From NCBI GenBank assembly GCA_002493625.1, contig DKZK01000014.1:11173-72774 (forward strand): DNA of 61,602 bases, read 5' to 3'. The DNA is from Lachnospiraceae bacterium UBA7076 (GTDB taxonomy: Bacteria; Bacillota; Clostridia; Lachnospirales; Lachnospiraceae). Below the pieces are notes generated by a model. It did no database searches and was not told where the DNA came from. It saw only the letters and a list, made by a program, of their open reading frames with translations. Below are positions 34,226 through 43,325 of the stretch, one piece after another. The position numbers and the translations under genes are program-made. Positions within the stretch are counted from its first letter, which is position 1; every line of letters begins with the position of its first letter.

Positions 34226-35593
34226 ATGAAAAAAACATTACGTTTTCGATTTGCATTATTTATAGGAAAAGCCGCATACAGAACAGGAAAGCTTCTTAAA
34301 ATGAATGCCAGCCATTTTCCGGGAAGACTTGCCATCAATTTATGTCCTGATTTTTTAGGCAGAATAGACAAGCCGGAAAAAATTGTGTGCGTTACGGGAA
34401 CAAACGGAAAAACGACTGCCTGCAACATGATACTGGACGTACTTTCCGATTGCGGATATGATGTGCTAAACAACCGGGCAGGCTCTAACCTGAATGCGGG
34501 AATCGCAACGGCACTGCTGTCTCATTCAACTCTTGGAGGCAAAGTGAAGCATAAGCTTGCTCTTTTCGAGGTGGACGAGCGAAGCTCAAAATTAATTTAT
34601 CCTTTTATTCATCCCGACTTTGCCGTATGTACAAACCTTTTCAGGGATTCCCTGCAGCGAAATGCGCATACGGAATATATTTTTAATCTGATCTCAGACC
34701 ATATTCCAAAGGATACGCATATGATTTTAAACGCTGATGACGCCATAAGCTCAGGACTTGCCCCTGATAATAAAAGGACTTACTATTCCATTGCTCATAT
34801 GGAAACCGACCATGATGAGGATATAAATATTATAAATGATGCAAGAATATGTCCAAAATGCTATCATCTGCTTAAATACAATTATTTAAAATACCATCAT
34901 ATCGGAAATGCATACTGTCCCAACTGCGGTTTTACATCACCTGAAAGCGATTATGCCGCCCTGCCTGATTTTGATGCAGGAACCATTACCGTTAAGCATG
35001 GCGATGCTGACGAAACATATCCGCTCATTACTGACAGCATATTTAACACATATAATCAGGTGACGGCAATTGCAGTCCTCCGCGAGCTGGGGCTTTCGCC
35101 TGAGGAGATTTCATCCTCCTTTGCAAAGGTAAAGGTGCTTGAAACGAGATATTCAAGCAAAGAGGCAAATGGCGTTGAGGTTATTACACACCTGTCCAAG
35201 GGCTTTAACCCAATCGCCTGCTCCTGTGTATTTGAATTTGTAAGCAGACAGCCGGGAGAAAAAGAAGTTATACTTATGTTAGGTGACATTTACGGTCACT
35301 CCCACTCTCCTGAAATTGTTACATGGATGTATGACGCTGATTTTGAATATCTGAATCAGCCTGACATAAACCACCTTATCATCTGCGGCGAGCGGTGTGA
35401 GGATTACAAGCTGAGACTGCTTCTTGCAGGTGTTTCCGAGGACAAAATAACATGTGTTCCCGATGAGGCAAAGGCGCATGAGTATTTAAGACTTGACAAA
35501 ACCGAAAAAGTATTTATACTTCATCAGGTGTACGCAACTACTGCCGCAGCCGTGGCGCAGAATAAAATTATTGACAGGCTCATTTCAAAGTAA
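34226..35593 (+). CDS. Divergent MurT-like Mur ligase (DUF1727 family)
   Basis: MurT amidates lipid II D-glutamate together with GatD. Here residues 57-64 (TGTNGKTT) form the ATP loop, and C209/C212/C231/C234 (CPKC, CPNC) the MurT zinc ribbon. WMYDADFE with D370 matches the MurT catalytic Asp region. But the KNPAG-type and NDxxADG-type motifs expected in MurT are replaced (LSKGFNP; GDIYGHSHSPE). ATG at 34226 has GAGG 7 bases upstream; longer starts exist at 34175 and 34196. 455 aa. GatD-like gene follows after 13 bases. It may be the cell's MurT, or a paralogue with another amine or acyl partner; I lean to the latter because the partner glutaminase looks dead. Confidence 0.82.
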   Translation: MKKTLRFRFALFIGKAAYRTGKLLKMNASHFPGRLAINLCPDFLGRIDKPEKIVCVTGTNGKTTACNMILDVLSDCGYDVLNNRAGSNLNAGIATALLSHSTLGGKVKHKLALFEVDERSSKLIYPFIHPDFAVCTNLFRDSLQRNAHTEYIFNLISDHIPKDTHMILNADDAISSGLAPDNKRTYYSIAHMETDHDEDINIINDARICPKCYHLLKYNYLKYHHIGNAYCPNCGFTSPESDYAALPDFDAGTITVKHGDADETYPLITDSIFNTYNQVTAIAVLRELGLSPEEISSSFAKVKVLETRYSSKEANGVEVITHLSKGFNPIACSCVFEFVSRQPGEKEVILMLGDIYGHSHSPEIVTWMYDADFEYLNQPDINHLIICGERCEDYKLRLLLAGVSEDKITCVPDEAKAHEYLRLDKTEKVFILHQVYATTAAAVAQNKIIDRLISK

Positions 35594-35606
35594 GGAGGCA
35601 TGGGAT

Positions 35607-36323
35607 ATGGCGGACAGCATAATTATCGAAACACTCTATCCTGAATTTGCCAACCTATTCGGCGATTTAATGAATACGGGATATTTAAAAAAATGTATTC
35701 CTGACGGAACATTCATAGATACAAACCTTTTTGACGAGCCGGCATTTGTAAGTCAGGATGTGTCAATGGTTTTCATGGGCGCCATGTCGGAAAAACAGCA
35801 GGAGCTTGTTGTCCATGCTCTCACCCCCTACAGGGAGCGTATTACAGAGCTTATAGACAAGGGCTGCATATTTCTTATGACGGGAAATGCCATGGAAATA
35901 TTTGGTAACTATATTGAAAATGAGGATGAAAGCCGCATAGACTGTCTTGGCTTATTTGATACGTACGCCAGAAGGTTTATGTTTAAAAGGCATAATTCAT
36001 ATATATTAGGTGAATTTCAGGATATGAAGCTTTTGGGCTTCAAATCCCAGTTCAGTCACTCCTACGGTGACAACTCTGACTGCTACTTTTACAAGGTAAC
36101 GACAGGGTGCGGAATAAATCCGGACTCTGACCTTGAGGGTCTCAGAAAAAACAACTTTTACGGAACATACACCATCGGACCGTTCCTTATATCAAACCCT
36201 CTGTTTGTAAAATACCTTATGACGCTTATGGGTATTGAAAATCCAGAGCTTGCATTTGAGGATACGATTACGAACGCCTATAACAGCAGGGTCAGACAGT
36301 TTGAGACATTTAAGTCGCACTGA
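35607..36323 (+). CDS. GatD-like glutamine amidotransferase homologue lacking catalytic Cys and His
   Basis: 238 aa, related in length and pattern to GatD/CobQ-type class I amidotransferases (GLFDTYARRFMF, LLGFKSQFSHS, GCGINPDSDLEGLRKNNFYGTY, GPFLISNP all align with GatD segments). At the nucleophile elbow, where GatD has ICGGYQ, this protein reads MTGNAMEIFG, placing T92 at the Cys position; where GatD has TYLHGP it reads TYTIGP, placing I190 at the catalytic His. Glutamine hydrolysis should therefore be lost. AAGGAGG 8 bases before the ATG at 35607 sets the start; the frame extends back to 35493 inside the MurT-like gene. It may serve as a structural partner of the ligase. Alignment was by eye. 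Confidence 0.75.
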   Translation: MADSIIIETLYPEFANLFGDLMNTGYLKKCIPDGTFIDTNLFDEPAFVSQDVSMVFMGAMSEKQQELVVHALTPYRERITELIDKGCIFLMTGNAMEIFGNYIENEDESRIDCLGLFDTYARRFMFKRHNSYILGEFQDMKLLGFKSQFSHSYGDNSDCYFYKVTTGCGINPDSDLEGLRKNNFYGTYTIGPFLISNPLFVKYLMTLMGIENPELAFEDTITNAYNSRVRQFETFKSH

Positions 36324-36434
36324 ATTAAACGGACATAATATCAACATATACATGTCCGCAAAATAATATATGCTACAGACAACATATACGAACACATACA
36401 AGAAAATTTAATTATACGAAAAGAGGTAACAGCT

Positions 36435-37676
36435 ATGGAAATGAAAGAGGTTTTTGAAACATACGAATCCAATGTACGCTCCTATTGCAGAAGCTTCCCT
36501 GAGGTGTTTGCAAAGGCAAAGGGTTCCATTATAACTGACGTAAACGGAAAGGAATATATAGACTTTTTCTGTGGCGCAGGAGCCGTAAACTACGGTCACA
36601 ACAACGATTATATCAAGGGTAAAATAATTGAATATCTTGAAAATGACGGTTTTCTTCACGCCCTTGACATGATGACGGACGCAAAGGCGGGCTTTATTGA
36701 CACATTTCAAAATAAAGTGCTTAAGCCAAGAGGACTTGATTATAAGATTATGTTCCCTGCCCCTACAGGCACAAACGCCATCGAGGCTGCTCTTAAGCTT
36801 GCAAGAAAGGTTACAAAACGTACAAATGTATGGTGTCTCATGGGTTGCTTCCATGGCATGACTTTGGGCGCGCTTTCCCTGACTACCGACAGAACCGACA
36901 GACAGGGCGCAGGTCTTCCTCTTACAAATGTCACACACATTCCTGCTCCGTATATGTTTGAGGAATTAGATACGCTTAAATACATGGAAACGCTTATGGA
37001 GGATGACCATTCAGGCGTTGACAAGCCTGCCGCATTTATAATAGAAACCGTTCAGGCGGAAGGCGGTATCTATGTTTTCAGCAATGAATGGCTCCAGGGC
37101 GTAAGGGCATTTTGTGATAAATACGATATTCTTCTTATTATTGATGATATACAGGTTGGATGCGCGCGTACAGGCACATTCTTCTCCTTTGAAAGAGCCG
37201 GTATTCAGCCAGACATCCTTGTTATGTCAAAATCAATCGGCGGCTACGGTCTTCCTTTTGCCGTTACACTCTTTAAGCCTGAGCTTGATATATGGCTTCC
37301 GGGCGAGCATAACGGAACCTTCCGCGGAAATCAGCTTGCAATGGTTGCCGCAAAGGCAGGTCTTGAATTTATGCTTGAAAACAACATTGAAGCAGAGGCA
37401 AAGCGCAAGGAGACAATTATACGTGACTTCCTTGAAAAAAATGTTGCCCGTGACGGTGTTGAAATCCGCGGTATCGGCTGTATATTTGGAATTGATGTGG
37501 GAACAGGCGAAAAGGCGTCAGCCATTTTAAGAGCATGCTTTAGTAAGGGACTTATTATCGAGCTTGCCGGCAGGGACAACAGTGTTGTGAAACCAATGCC
37601 TGCCCTCACCATACCTGACGAGCTGCTTCTGAAGGGACTTCAGATTATCAAAGAGGCTGTTGATGAGGTAATGTAG
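36435..37676 (+). CDS. EctB-like diaminobutyrate--2-oxoglutarate aminotransferase
   Basis: A class III PLP aminotransferase whose whole length matches EctB: VRSYCRSFPEVFAKAKG start, DFFCGAGAVNYGHNN, HALDMMTDAKAGFI, FPAPTGTNAIEAALKLARK, GCFHGMTLGALS, IIDDIQVGCARTGTFFSFE and PLP lysine in MSKSIGGYGLP. EctB converts aspartate 4-semialdehyde and glutamate to L-2,4-diaminobutyrate. EctA and EctC are absent here, so ectoine synthesis is not indicated. GAGG 8 bases upstream supports the start. It follows the GatD-like gene by 112 bases without a clear terminator. Diaminobutyrate could feed a peptide or wall product; that is speculation. Confidence 0.9.
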   Translation: MEMKEVFETYESNVRSYCRSFPEVFAKAKGSIITDVNGKEYIDFFCGAGAVNYGHNNDYIKGKIIEYLENDGFLHALDMMTDAKAGFIDTFQNKVLKPRGLDYKIMFPAPTGTNAIEAALKLARKVTKRTNVWCLMGCFHGMTLGALSLTTDRTDRQGAGLPLTNVTHIPAPYMFEELDTLKYMETLMEDDHSGVDKPAAFIIETVQAEGGIYVFSNEWLQGVRAFCDKYDILLIIDDIQVGCARTGTFFSFERAGIQPDILVMSKSIGGYGLPFAVTLFKPELDIWLPGEHNGTFRGNQLAMVAAKAGLEFMLENNIEAEAKRKETIIRDFLEKNVARDGVEIRGIGCIFGIDVGTGEKASAILRACFSKGLIIELAGRDNSVVKPMPALTIPDELLLKGLQIIKEAVDEVM

Positions 37677-37770
37677 TTATAAAAAGGACAAAGATAACAC
37701 GGGGTTGGATTTTGCCGTACATATCCAAAGCAAAAAGCGCCGTGGAATAAAATCTTTGTCCTTTTATAAT
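37677..37770 (+). terminator. Long nested hairpin after the EctB-like gene
   Basis: Outer arms of 19 bases (37677-37695 and 37752-37770) pair almost perfectly; inside are CACGG/CCGTG (37698-37702, 37740-37744) and TTGGAT/ATCCAA (37705-37710, 37723-37728). A T run follows at 37771. It begins directly after the stop codon. It most likely ends transcription, but its branched form is larger than a simple terminator. Confidence 0.65.
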
Positions 37771-37809
37771 ATTTTTTTAAAACCTGTTTGAAAAACCTGC
37801 AACATGATA

Positions 37810-38358
37810 CTATACACTCTCCAAAAGCGCGCGCAGCATCATAATATGATATTCCTCATCCTTTATAATTCTCTCTAATACTGCGATAACATACGGGTCA
37901 TTCATCATTCGGATATGCATTTTGTACTGATTAATTGCTTCTTTTTCCGCTTCAATATTTGATGATACTATTTTTTCCAGATTATCCGATATATTGATAT
38001 ATTCCGGTGTCCACAGCTTTCTTCGCCCATCCCGGTATCTGGCAATAAAATCAACATTTCCGCCAAGCAGACAGATTAACTGTCCCAGCTTTTGCAGATG
38101 TATCATTTCTGCCATTGCAATACCAAGTATTACCTGCGCTGCCGGACAATTCTCTATACACAGTGAACTCTCTCCGCACAGATACTGTGTTATTGCTGAC
38201 ATTTCAGATACAGCGCCACCATAGTCAATACTGAGCAAATTGGCAAACGCTTCATTTTTCCCCTTTACCTGAATAGGCGGATATGGCAAATCCATCATAA
38301 CAGGCTTTATAGCTGCAAAGCTGCATGATGATACTGTCGTGTTATCTTTTTTCTCCAT
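37810..38358 (-). CDS. Ferritin-like diiron domain protein
   Basis: A 182-aa four-helix protein with ferritin-like metal motifs: Glu in GGAVSEMSAITQYL, ExxH in AEMIHLQKLG, Glu in EAEKEAINQYK and ExxH in KDEEYHIMML. Similar clostridial proteins are annotated as ferritin-like or manganese-catalase-like; an oxidative-stress or iron role is plausible but unproven. ATG at 38358 has AGGGGA 9 bases upstream; the frame reaches 38394. Stands alone. Confidence 0.82.
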   Translation of the reverse strand: MEKKDNTTVSSCSFAAIKPVMMDLPYPPIQVKGKNEAFANLLSIDYGGAVSEMSAITQYLCGESSLCIENCPAAQVILGIAMAEMIHLQKLGQLICLLGGNVDFIARYRDGRRKLWTPEYINISDNLEKIVSSNIEAEKEAINQYKMHIRMMNDPYVIAVLERIIKDEEYHIMMLRALLESV

Positions 38359-38489
38359 GACACAATTCCCCTGATTTTTTAATAACGGGTGCATTAACGC
38401 CCCACTATAATATATTAAGGAATTTTAAACATGTGCGTTTTGATTGATATTTTTCCTTTTGTTATTTCTTATTCAGACAATTGCGAAAC

Positions 38490-38990
38490 TTACTTTATTA
38501 ATTCCTCCAATTCAACTGCATTCTCTGCAATGATAAGATACACATAATTGCCTGTGCTTCCAAGCCTTCTGTTTTTTACAAGCTCATATTGGTCAGGAAG
38601 ATATGTGGACCACATCTGCTCATAGTTTTCAGCATATGTGTTAAGCTCTGCCTTTACATCCTCCGCCTTGCCCTCCTTAACCTCGATTATAATATACATG
38701 CTTGCATGTACATTCATGCTTGGAATTTTACCTGCGGCTTTTACTACGTTTTCCCTGTTAATACCAAAATAAGTGTCAATCAAATCCATTGTAACATCCA
38801 CTGTTGCCATTTCTTTAAAGGAGCTATTCTGAGTTATCTGATTGCTTACCTCATCTATGTTTATTACCTTTGAATCTCCATTCCCAGCTCCGTCCTTTTC
38901 TTTGGTTGCCACTACAATTATAACTGCTGCTATAATTGCAACAAACACAACTGCTGCTATAATGATTACTATTTTTTTCTTCTTGCTCAT
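38490..38990 (-). CDS. DUF4358 domain protein, membrane-anchored
   Basis: A 166-aa protein with one N-terminal membrane helix (residues ~6-28) and an outside domain resembling DUF4358 (MDLIDTYFGINRENVVKAAG, then MYIIIEVKEGKAEDVKAEL). Function of the family is unknown. AGGAGG 4-5 bases before the ATG at 38990 sets the start. It follows the S41 protease gene by 79 bases and may be co-transcribed with it. Confidence 0.75.
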   Translation of the reverse strand: MSKKKKIVIIIAAVVFVAIIAAVIIVVATKEKDGAGNGDSKVINIDEVSNQITQNSSFKEMATVDVTMDLIDTYFGINRENVVKAAGKIPSMNVHASMYIIIEVKEGKAEDVKAELNTYAENYEQMWSTYLPDQYELVKNRRLGSTGNYVYLIIAENAVELEELIK

Positions 38991-39069
38991 AAAATCCTCC
39001 TTTTTGCAACTGCAAGCATATGTCATGTCGCCTCTGGCTTCATGTATTTTCGCATTTTAGAATGAACGT

Positions 39070-40728
39070 TTACTTCCCCTCTATATATTCTTTCGCATAC
39101 TCCATCAGATAATCCTCCCCGTTTTCAAACATAGCTGTAACAGCCTTCTCATCAAATGGCACCTTTACGTCAAGGGGCACCGTTGCCTGCCTTGATGCGT
39201 CCGCATCAATATATATGCTTCCGTCTGCATTCAGTGTAGGCACAGATGAAAATTGCAGGGCTCCGTCTTCAAACGTCACTCCTCTTACAGCTTGTCCGGA
39301 ACAGTTTGATGCGGTAAACCCCATAATCGTCACATTATCATGGGCACTCATCATATAGGCAAAATGGTCGCCTGCGCTTATTGTGCCTGTGCTTACCAGA
39401 ATTACAATCCTGCCGTTGCCCCACACGCCTTCCCCTTTGTAGGTAACTCCGGTTCCAACAACATACTTTCCTGCTGCCTCATCATACTTAAATTCTTTTT
39501 CCTTCTCGTCCCACACGCCGCTGTATGCATACTCATATTCCCCCTCCGGCGCAAGAAGCTCCGCAATGGCAATAACAAAGTTTGGATCACCCCCATCATT
39601 ATTCCTTAAATCAATTATAATATTTTTTACGCCCTTTTCTTTAAGCGCAAGCAAATTTTCCCTTACTTCCTCCTTCATGGCGCTAAAGTTTCCGGTGTCT
39701 GAGGAGCTGGTATCATACATCATTTGCGTTAAGCGTAAAATACACGTATCATCGCTAAGCTCATGCCATGTGAGATTGTCGGCTTTCCTTCCGTCTGTCA
39801 GTATTCCCATTGTCCCTTCCAGCCGTTCGGCATAAGCACCGAGCTTTCCGGCGCTAACGCTGCGCTCTGCACCGTCCCCGCCGATATATGTTATTGCAAC
39901 ACTGTCATCTCCGGTTCCTGCGGCAAAAACAGCTCTGTAGAAATCGTCATTTTCCTTAACAGGATTATATGGCATTTTATTATAAAAATCAATTTCAATA
40001 TCATTTATAAGCTCCTCTGTCTTCCTTCCGTCCCATGAAGTTATAACGGTGCCGTTTCTTATGCCTGCATTGTAGACGTCACTGTCCTTCTCCACATTTA
40101 CCGCAACGGTCCTTCCGTCAGAAAGGGTCATAAGCGAAAGTCCGTAATCATTTCCGTACATAATCTCGTCTGCCTTGTCCATGACAGCCTCATCCTTCAC
40201 TATATATGCCACATGTCCGTCATGAAAATTATAGCAGAACTTTGTCCACAAAATGTAATTTCCCACTGCATCATGCTTTTTCTGTATCTCCTTAAACTGC
40301 GGCTCATACTCCTCATAAAGAACATCCCAGTCAATGCCTTTATGCTCTGCAAGACAATAGTGCTCCTTCATTGTATCAAAGCCCTCCTTAAAATCCTCAA
40401 GGTAGTTTGGCATCCTGTACCCTTTATATAAATGGCACACTAAAATACTCGGAATAATAAGCAGCGCCGCAATTGCAGATACCAGACGACGCGTTTTAAC
40501 CTCCTCTTTTGAAAAGCCAATCAAAAGAACAATTGCAGCAATATAAACACTTAAAAGTGCTATTTCCTCACCTGTAAATGCAATAAATATTATACACACT
40601 ATTAAAGGAACTATATACAAAAGCTTCCATTTTGTGCTTTTTACCTTATACGCATAATCTGCAAGGAAGTAAAGCCCTATGGAAAAAGCAAGCTCTGTCA
40701 GTATCAGATACAAATCACTTTTTATCAT
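39070..40728 (-). CDS. S41 family peptidase with N-terminal membrane domain
   Basis: 552 aa. Three to four N-terminal membrane helices (residues ~5-110) precede a C-terminal processing protease-like domain: PDZ-like GIRNGTVITSWDGR, strand KNIIIDLRNNDGG, and the catalytic Ser motif STGTISAGDHFAYMM. Such proteases cut C-terminal or unfolded peptides outside the membrane; the target is unknown. It lies directly downstream (11 bases) of the ABC permease genes, so it may be part of that exporter operon. Confidence 0.85.
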   Translation of the reverse strand: MIKSDLYLILTELAFSIGLYFLADYAYKVKSTKWKLLYIVPLIVCIIFIAFTGEEIALLSVYIAAIVLLIGFSKEEVKTRRLVSAIAALLIIPSILVCHLYKGYRMPNYLEDFKEGFDTMKEHYCLAEHKGIDWDVLYEEYEPQFKEIQKKHDAVGNYILWTKFCYNFHDGHVAYIVKDEAVMDKADEIMYGNDYGLSLMTLSDGRTVAVNVEKDSDVYNAGIRNGTVITSWDGRKTEELINDIEIDFYNKMPYNPVKENDDFYRAVFAAGTGDDSVAITYIGGDGAERSVSAGKLGAYAERLEGTMGILTDGRKADNLTWHELSDDTCILRLTQMMYDTSSSDTGNFSAMKEEVRENLLALKEKGVKNIIIDLRNNDGGDPNFVIAIAELLAPEGEYEYAYSGVWDEKEKEFKYDEAAGKYVVGTGVTYKGEGVWGNGRIVILVSTGTISAGDHFAYMMSAHDNVTIMGFTASNCSGQAVRGVTFEDGALQFSSVPTLNADGSIYIDADASRQATVPLDVKVPFDEKAVTAMFENGEDYLMEYAKEYIEGK

Positions 40729-40739
40729 CTCATTACCTC

Positions 40740-41513
40740 CTAATTCATATCATCCTTCGCAAAAAATTTATATCCCAGCCACAGGAACAAACCGCCAATC
40801 CCAATTGATGATACCACAACGGAGGCAATATCGCCAGCCGATAATACTGCATCATAAACCTCTATTAAATCAACCGTATTGTCAAGGGTATATGTAAACC
40901 ATGATTCAAAGTTACCAAGCTTATTGAAACATGTAATTCCCAAAAAAACAGAGCTGCTTTTATTCGTAAGAACCTGTGAACACAGAAATATTATATATCC
41001 CCCTGCCATTGTTACATACGGGTTTTTCACTACATATGTAAGAAACACAAACTCACATATCATCCTCATTACAACAAGCATGGAAAGCCCATACCGAAGC
41101 AGCGCATTACCTGCGTCGATTTCCGTTCCCCAGCCGAATGCCGCGCTTCCGACAATCACAGGCAATATAAGCAAAATTGCCGTACCTGCTGTTCCCACAA
41201 CAATGCTTACGACAGCATGCGCAAAATATACCTGTCTTCTTGTGTGTCCCGACATAAGCTCATAGTTTGATGTCTTATCCGTAAAATCTCCGCCGCAGAC
41301 ATAGCCGGTAAATATGATGGCAAATATAACGGCGGTGGAAAGCATGGTGGAAGCCATGCCTGCAAAACATTCGCCGGCAGACACTTCATAATTCCGATAA
41401 TTAAGCTCACCAAAAAATACTGTCAGATTTAAAACTGCCATTGCCACAAAAACGAGGGGGGTAAACTTTGTTTTTCGAATTTGATATAGCTGCGCTTTTA
41501 TTATATTATTCAA
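40740..41513 (-). CDS. ABC-2 type permease, second of BcrA-type exporter
   Basis: A 257-aa membrane protein with about six helices, related to the neighbouring permease (shared pattern NYELMSGHTRRQVYFAH versus NYELLSGHSRAQVFFGR). TTG at 41513 is chosen: GGGAGGGAG lies 5-8 bases upstream; an in-frame ATG at 41537 has none and overlaps the upstream gene. Forms the channel with the next gene for a peptide or antibiotic exporter. Confidence 0.85.
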   Translation of the reverse strand: MNNIIKAQLYQIRKTKFTPLVFVAMAVLNLTVFFGELNYRNYEVSAGECFAGMASTMLSTAVIFAIIFTGYVCGGDFTDKTSNYELMSGHTRRQVYFAHAVVSIVVGTAGTAILLILPVIVGSAAFGWGTEIDAGNALLRYGLSMLVVMRMICEFVFLTYVVKNPYVTMAGGYIIFLCSQVLTNKSSSVFLGITCFNKLGNFESWFTYTLDNTVDLIEVYDAVLSAGDIASVVVSSIGIGGLFLWLGYKFFAKDDMN

Positions 41514-41526
41514 TTTATCTCCCTCC

Positions 41527-42309
41527 CTACATATCATTTTTCTTAAATATCATGTAGCCTATGAGAGTAAATACTGACCCTGCAGCAAGCGACACAATAA
41601 TTGAGCTGTTAAGCAGCGACATATTTACAGCCCCATCATAAACGGTTACCATTTCATCACCGATAAGCTGCTGCCTTGAATTTGAAATCTCCGCTAACGC
41701 CAAAAGGTTTGGGCATGCAAACAGCGTATCAGGCTTTACATCCAATAATTCCTTAAAAACCTCTGATACAATGACCGAACCCTCCAGCATCAGAAATCCA
41801 ATTACCATTCCCACATTGCTGTTTTTCACCAGTATTGTTATAAAACCAACCTCGCAAATCCATCTTATGCAGGGGAAAAGGAAAGCTGCAAATCTTACGG
41901 CAAAATCACCTGCCTTTAAGCTGTGCCCCCAGCCATTTATAACTGTGAAAAAAACAGTCGGAACAGCTGACACAATGACGGACGCAATGACTGTCCATGC
42001 AAGCGACATAATAAATCTTCCAAAAAACACCTGCGCCCTTGAATGTCCCGATAACAGCTCATAATTCATAGTTTTGTCATTCATATCCCATCCGATTATC
42101 CTTGTAACAATTATAAGTGAAATAATCATAAAAGTATAAGGAAAAAAAGCAAACATATTTACCGCGTACATGCTCCCCGACATGTAATCAAATCCTGCGC
42201 CGTCAAGCAAAGGTCCCGCAACAGGCAATACCAGAGAAAAAAGCAGCCCGCATATGATAAGATTATCTCCCTTAATTTGATAATTCTGTGCCTTCATTAT
42301 GTTCCACAT
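41527..42309 (-). CDS. ABC-2 type permease, first of BcrA-type exporter
   Basis: A 260-aa six-helix permease with the NYELLSGHSRAQ loop typical of bacitracin/lantibiotic-immunity type ABC systems. Its start region overlaps the ATPase gene by about 38 bases; ATG at 42309 has AGGTGAG 4 bases upstream, and a GTG at 42318 lies within that site. Works with the ATPase and second permease. Confidence 0.86.
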   Translation of the reverse strand: MWNIMKAQNYQIKGDNLIICGLLFSLVLPVAGPLLDGAGFDYMSGSMYAVNMFAFFPYTFMIISLIIVTRIIGWDMNDKTMNYELLSGHSRAQVFFGRFIMSLAWTVIASVIVSAVPTVFFTVINGWGHSLKAGDFAVRFAAFLFPCIRWICEVGFITILVKNSNVGMVIGFLMLEGSVIVSEVFKELLDVKPDTLFACPNLLALAEISNSRQQLIGDEMVTVYDGAVNMSLLNSSIIVSLAAGSVFTLIGYMIFKKNDM

Positions 42310-43222
42310 TCTTCTCACCTGCCATATCCATATAATATTTTTCCAGATTAGCCTCGTTAATATTAAGGGTTATCGGAACTACTCCACCCTCATATAGGGC
42401 TTTCGACACATTTACAAGATTATCCATCTGCTCGTACAGGCGTATGCTTCCATCCTCCTCAACCTCAAAATCGGAAACATGTAATTTCTCATGCAGTACT
42501 GCAGCCGCCTTCTCATCATTATCCGTATGAATATGATAATATTCCTTACAAAGCCTTTTAAGCTCCTCCGCAGAAACAGACTGCAAAAGCTCCCCATGAT
42601 GAATGAAAATGTAATCTGTGCAGAGAAGTGACAGCTCGCTTAAAATATGGGAGGAAATAACAATCGTTATATGCTCCTCCCTGTTAAGCTTAAGCAGAAG
42701 CTCCCTTATCTCCACGATACCTTCAGGGTCCAGTCCGTTGATTGGCTCGTCCAAAATCATTATTTCAGGCTTTGACAGCAGGGCAATGGCTATTCCAAGC
42801 CGCTGTCTCATGCCAAGGGAAAAATTTCTCACATACTTTTTTCCCGTATTTTCAAGACCAACTATTTTAAGAACCTCGTCTATCCTTTTTTTATCAGGTA
42901 TGCCCTTTTGCAGTCTCTGCTTCTCAAGGTTCTGCCTCGCCGTCATTTTCTCCTTAGCATAAGGAGTTTCAATCATAAAGCTCATGCGGCTTCTCGCCCT
43001 CGCAAGTCCGGCTTCATCACTGCTGCCGAAAATGCTCATGCTGCCCTCCGTGGGAAGCACAAGCCCGCCCAGCATTTTCATAATCGTTGTCTTGCCTGCG
43101 CCGTTGGGACCTATAAGACCGCAAATCATACCCTCATTAATCTGAAAGGACACGTCATTTACTGCCGCCTGCTTCATGTACTGCTTTTTCAGTTTCTTTA
43201 CTTCAATTAATGCGCCCGACAT
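42272..43222 (-). CDS. BcrA-type ABC transporter ATP-binding protein
   Basis: A 316-aa ATPase of the bacitracin/lantibiotic-immunity type: Walker A GPNGAGKTT, FMIETPYAKEKMTARQNL (the ET-rich Q-loop region of BcrA), signature NFSLGMRQRLG, Walker B IMILDEPINGLDPEG and switch His in SSHILSEL. The C-terminal ~100 residues are a variable tail. Likely confers self-protection or resistance to a cell-wall-active peptide together with the two permeases; there is no adjacent two-component system of the Bce type. Confidence 0.9.
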   Translation of the reverse strand: MSGALIEVKKLKKQYMKQAAVNDVSFQINEGMICGLIGPNGAGKTTIMKMLGGLVLPTEGSMSIFGSSDEAGLARARSRMSFMIETPYAKEKMTARQNLEKQRLQKGIPDKKRIDEVLKIVGLENTGKKYVRNFSLGMRQRLGIAIALLSKPEIMILDEPINGLDPEGIVEIRELLLKLNREEHITIVISSHILSELSLLCTDYIFIHHGELLQSVSAEELKRLCKEYYHIHTDNDEKAAAVLHEKLHVSDFEVEEDGSIRLYEQMDNLVNVSKALYEGGVVPITLNINEANLEKYYMDMAGEKNVEHNEGTELSN

Positions 43223-43325
43223 TTTTATCCTCCTTTATGGTATTTTTAACGATAATTTTTGCTCTGAATACATAATAAAGAAGAAACATAAAGAATTTAT
43301 TAAATAATTGATTTTTTTGAAAAAC

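Noticed and set aside
36330..36358. Inverted repeat CGGACAT/ATGTCCG between GatD-like and EctB-like genes
   Set aside because: Seven-base stem with a long loop and no T-run, so not a convincing terminator.
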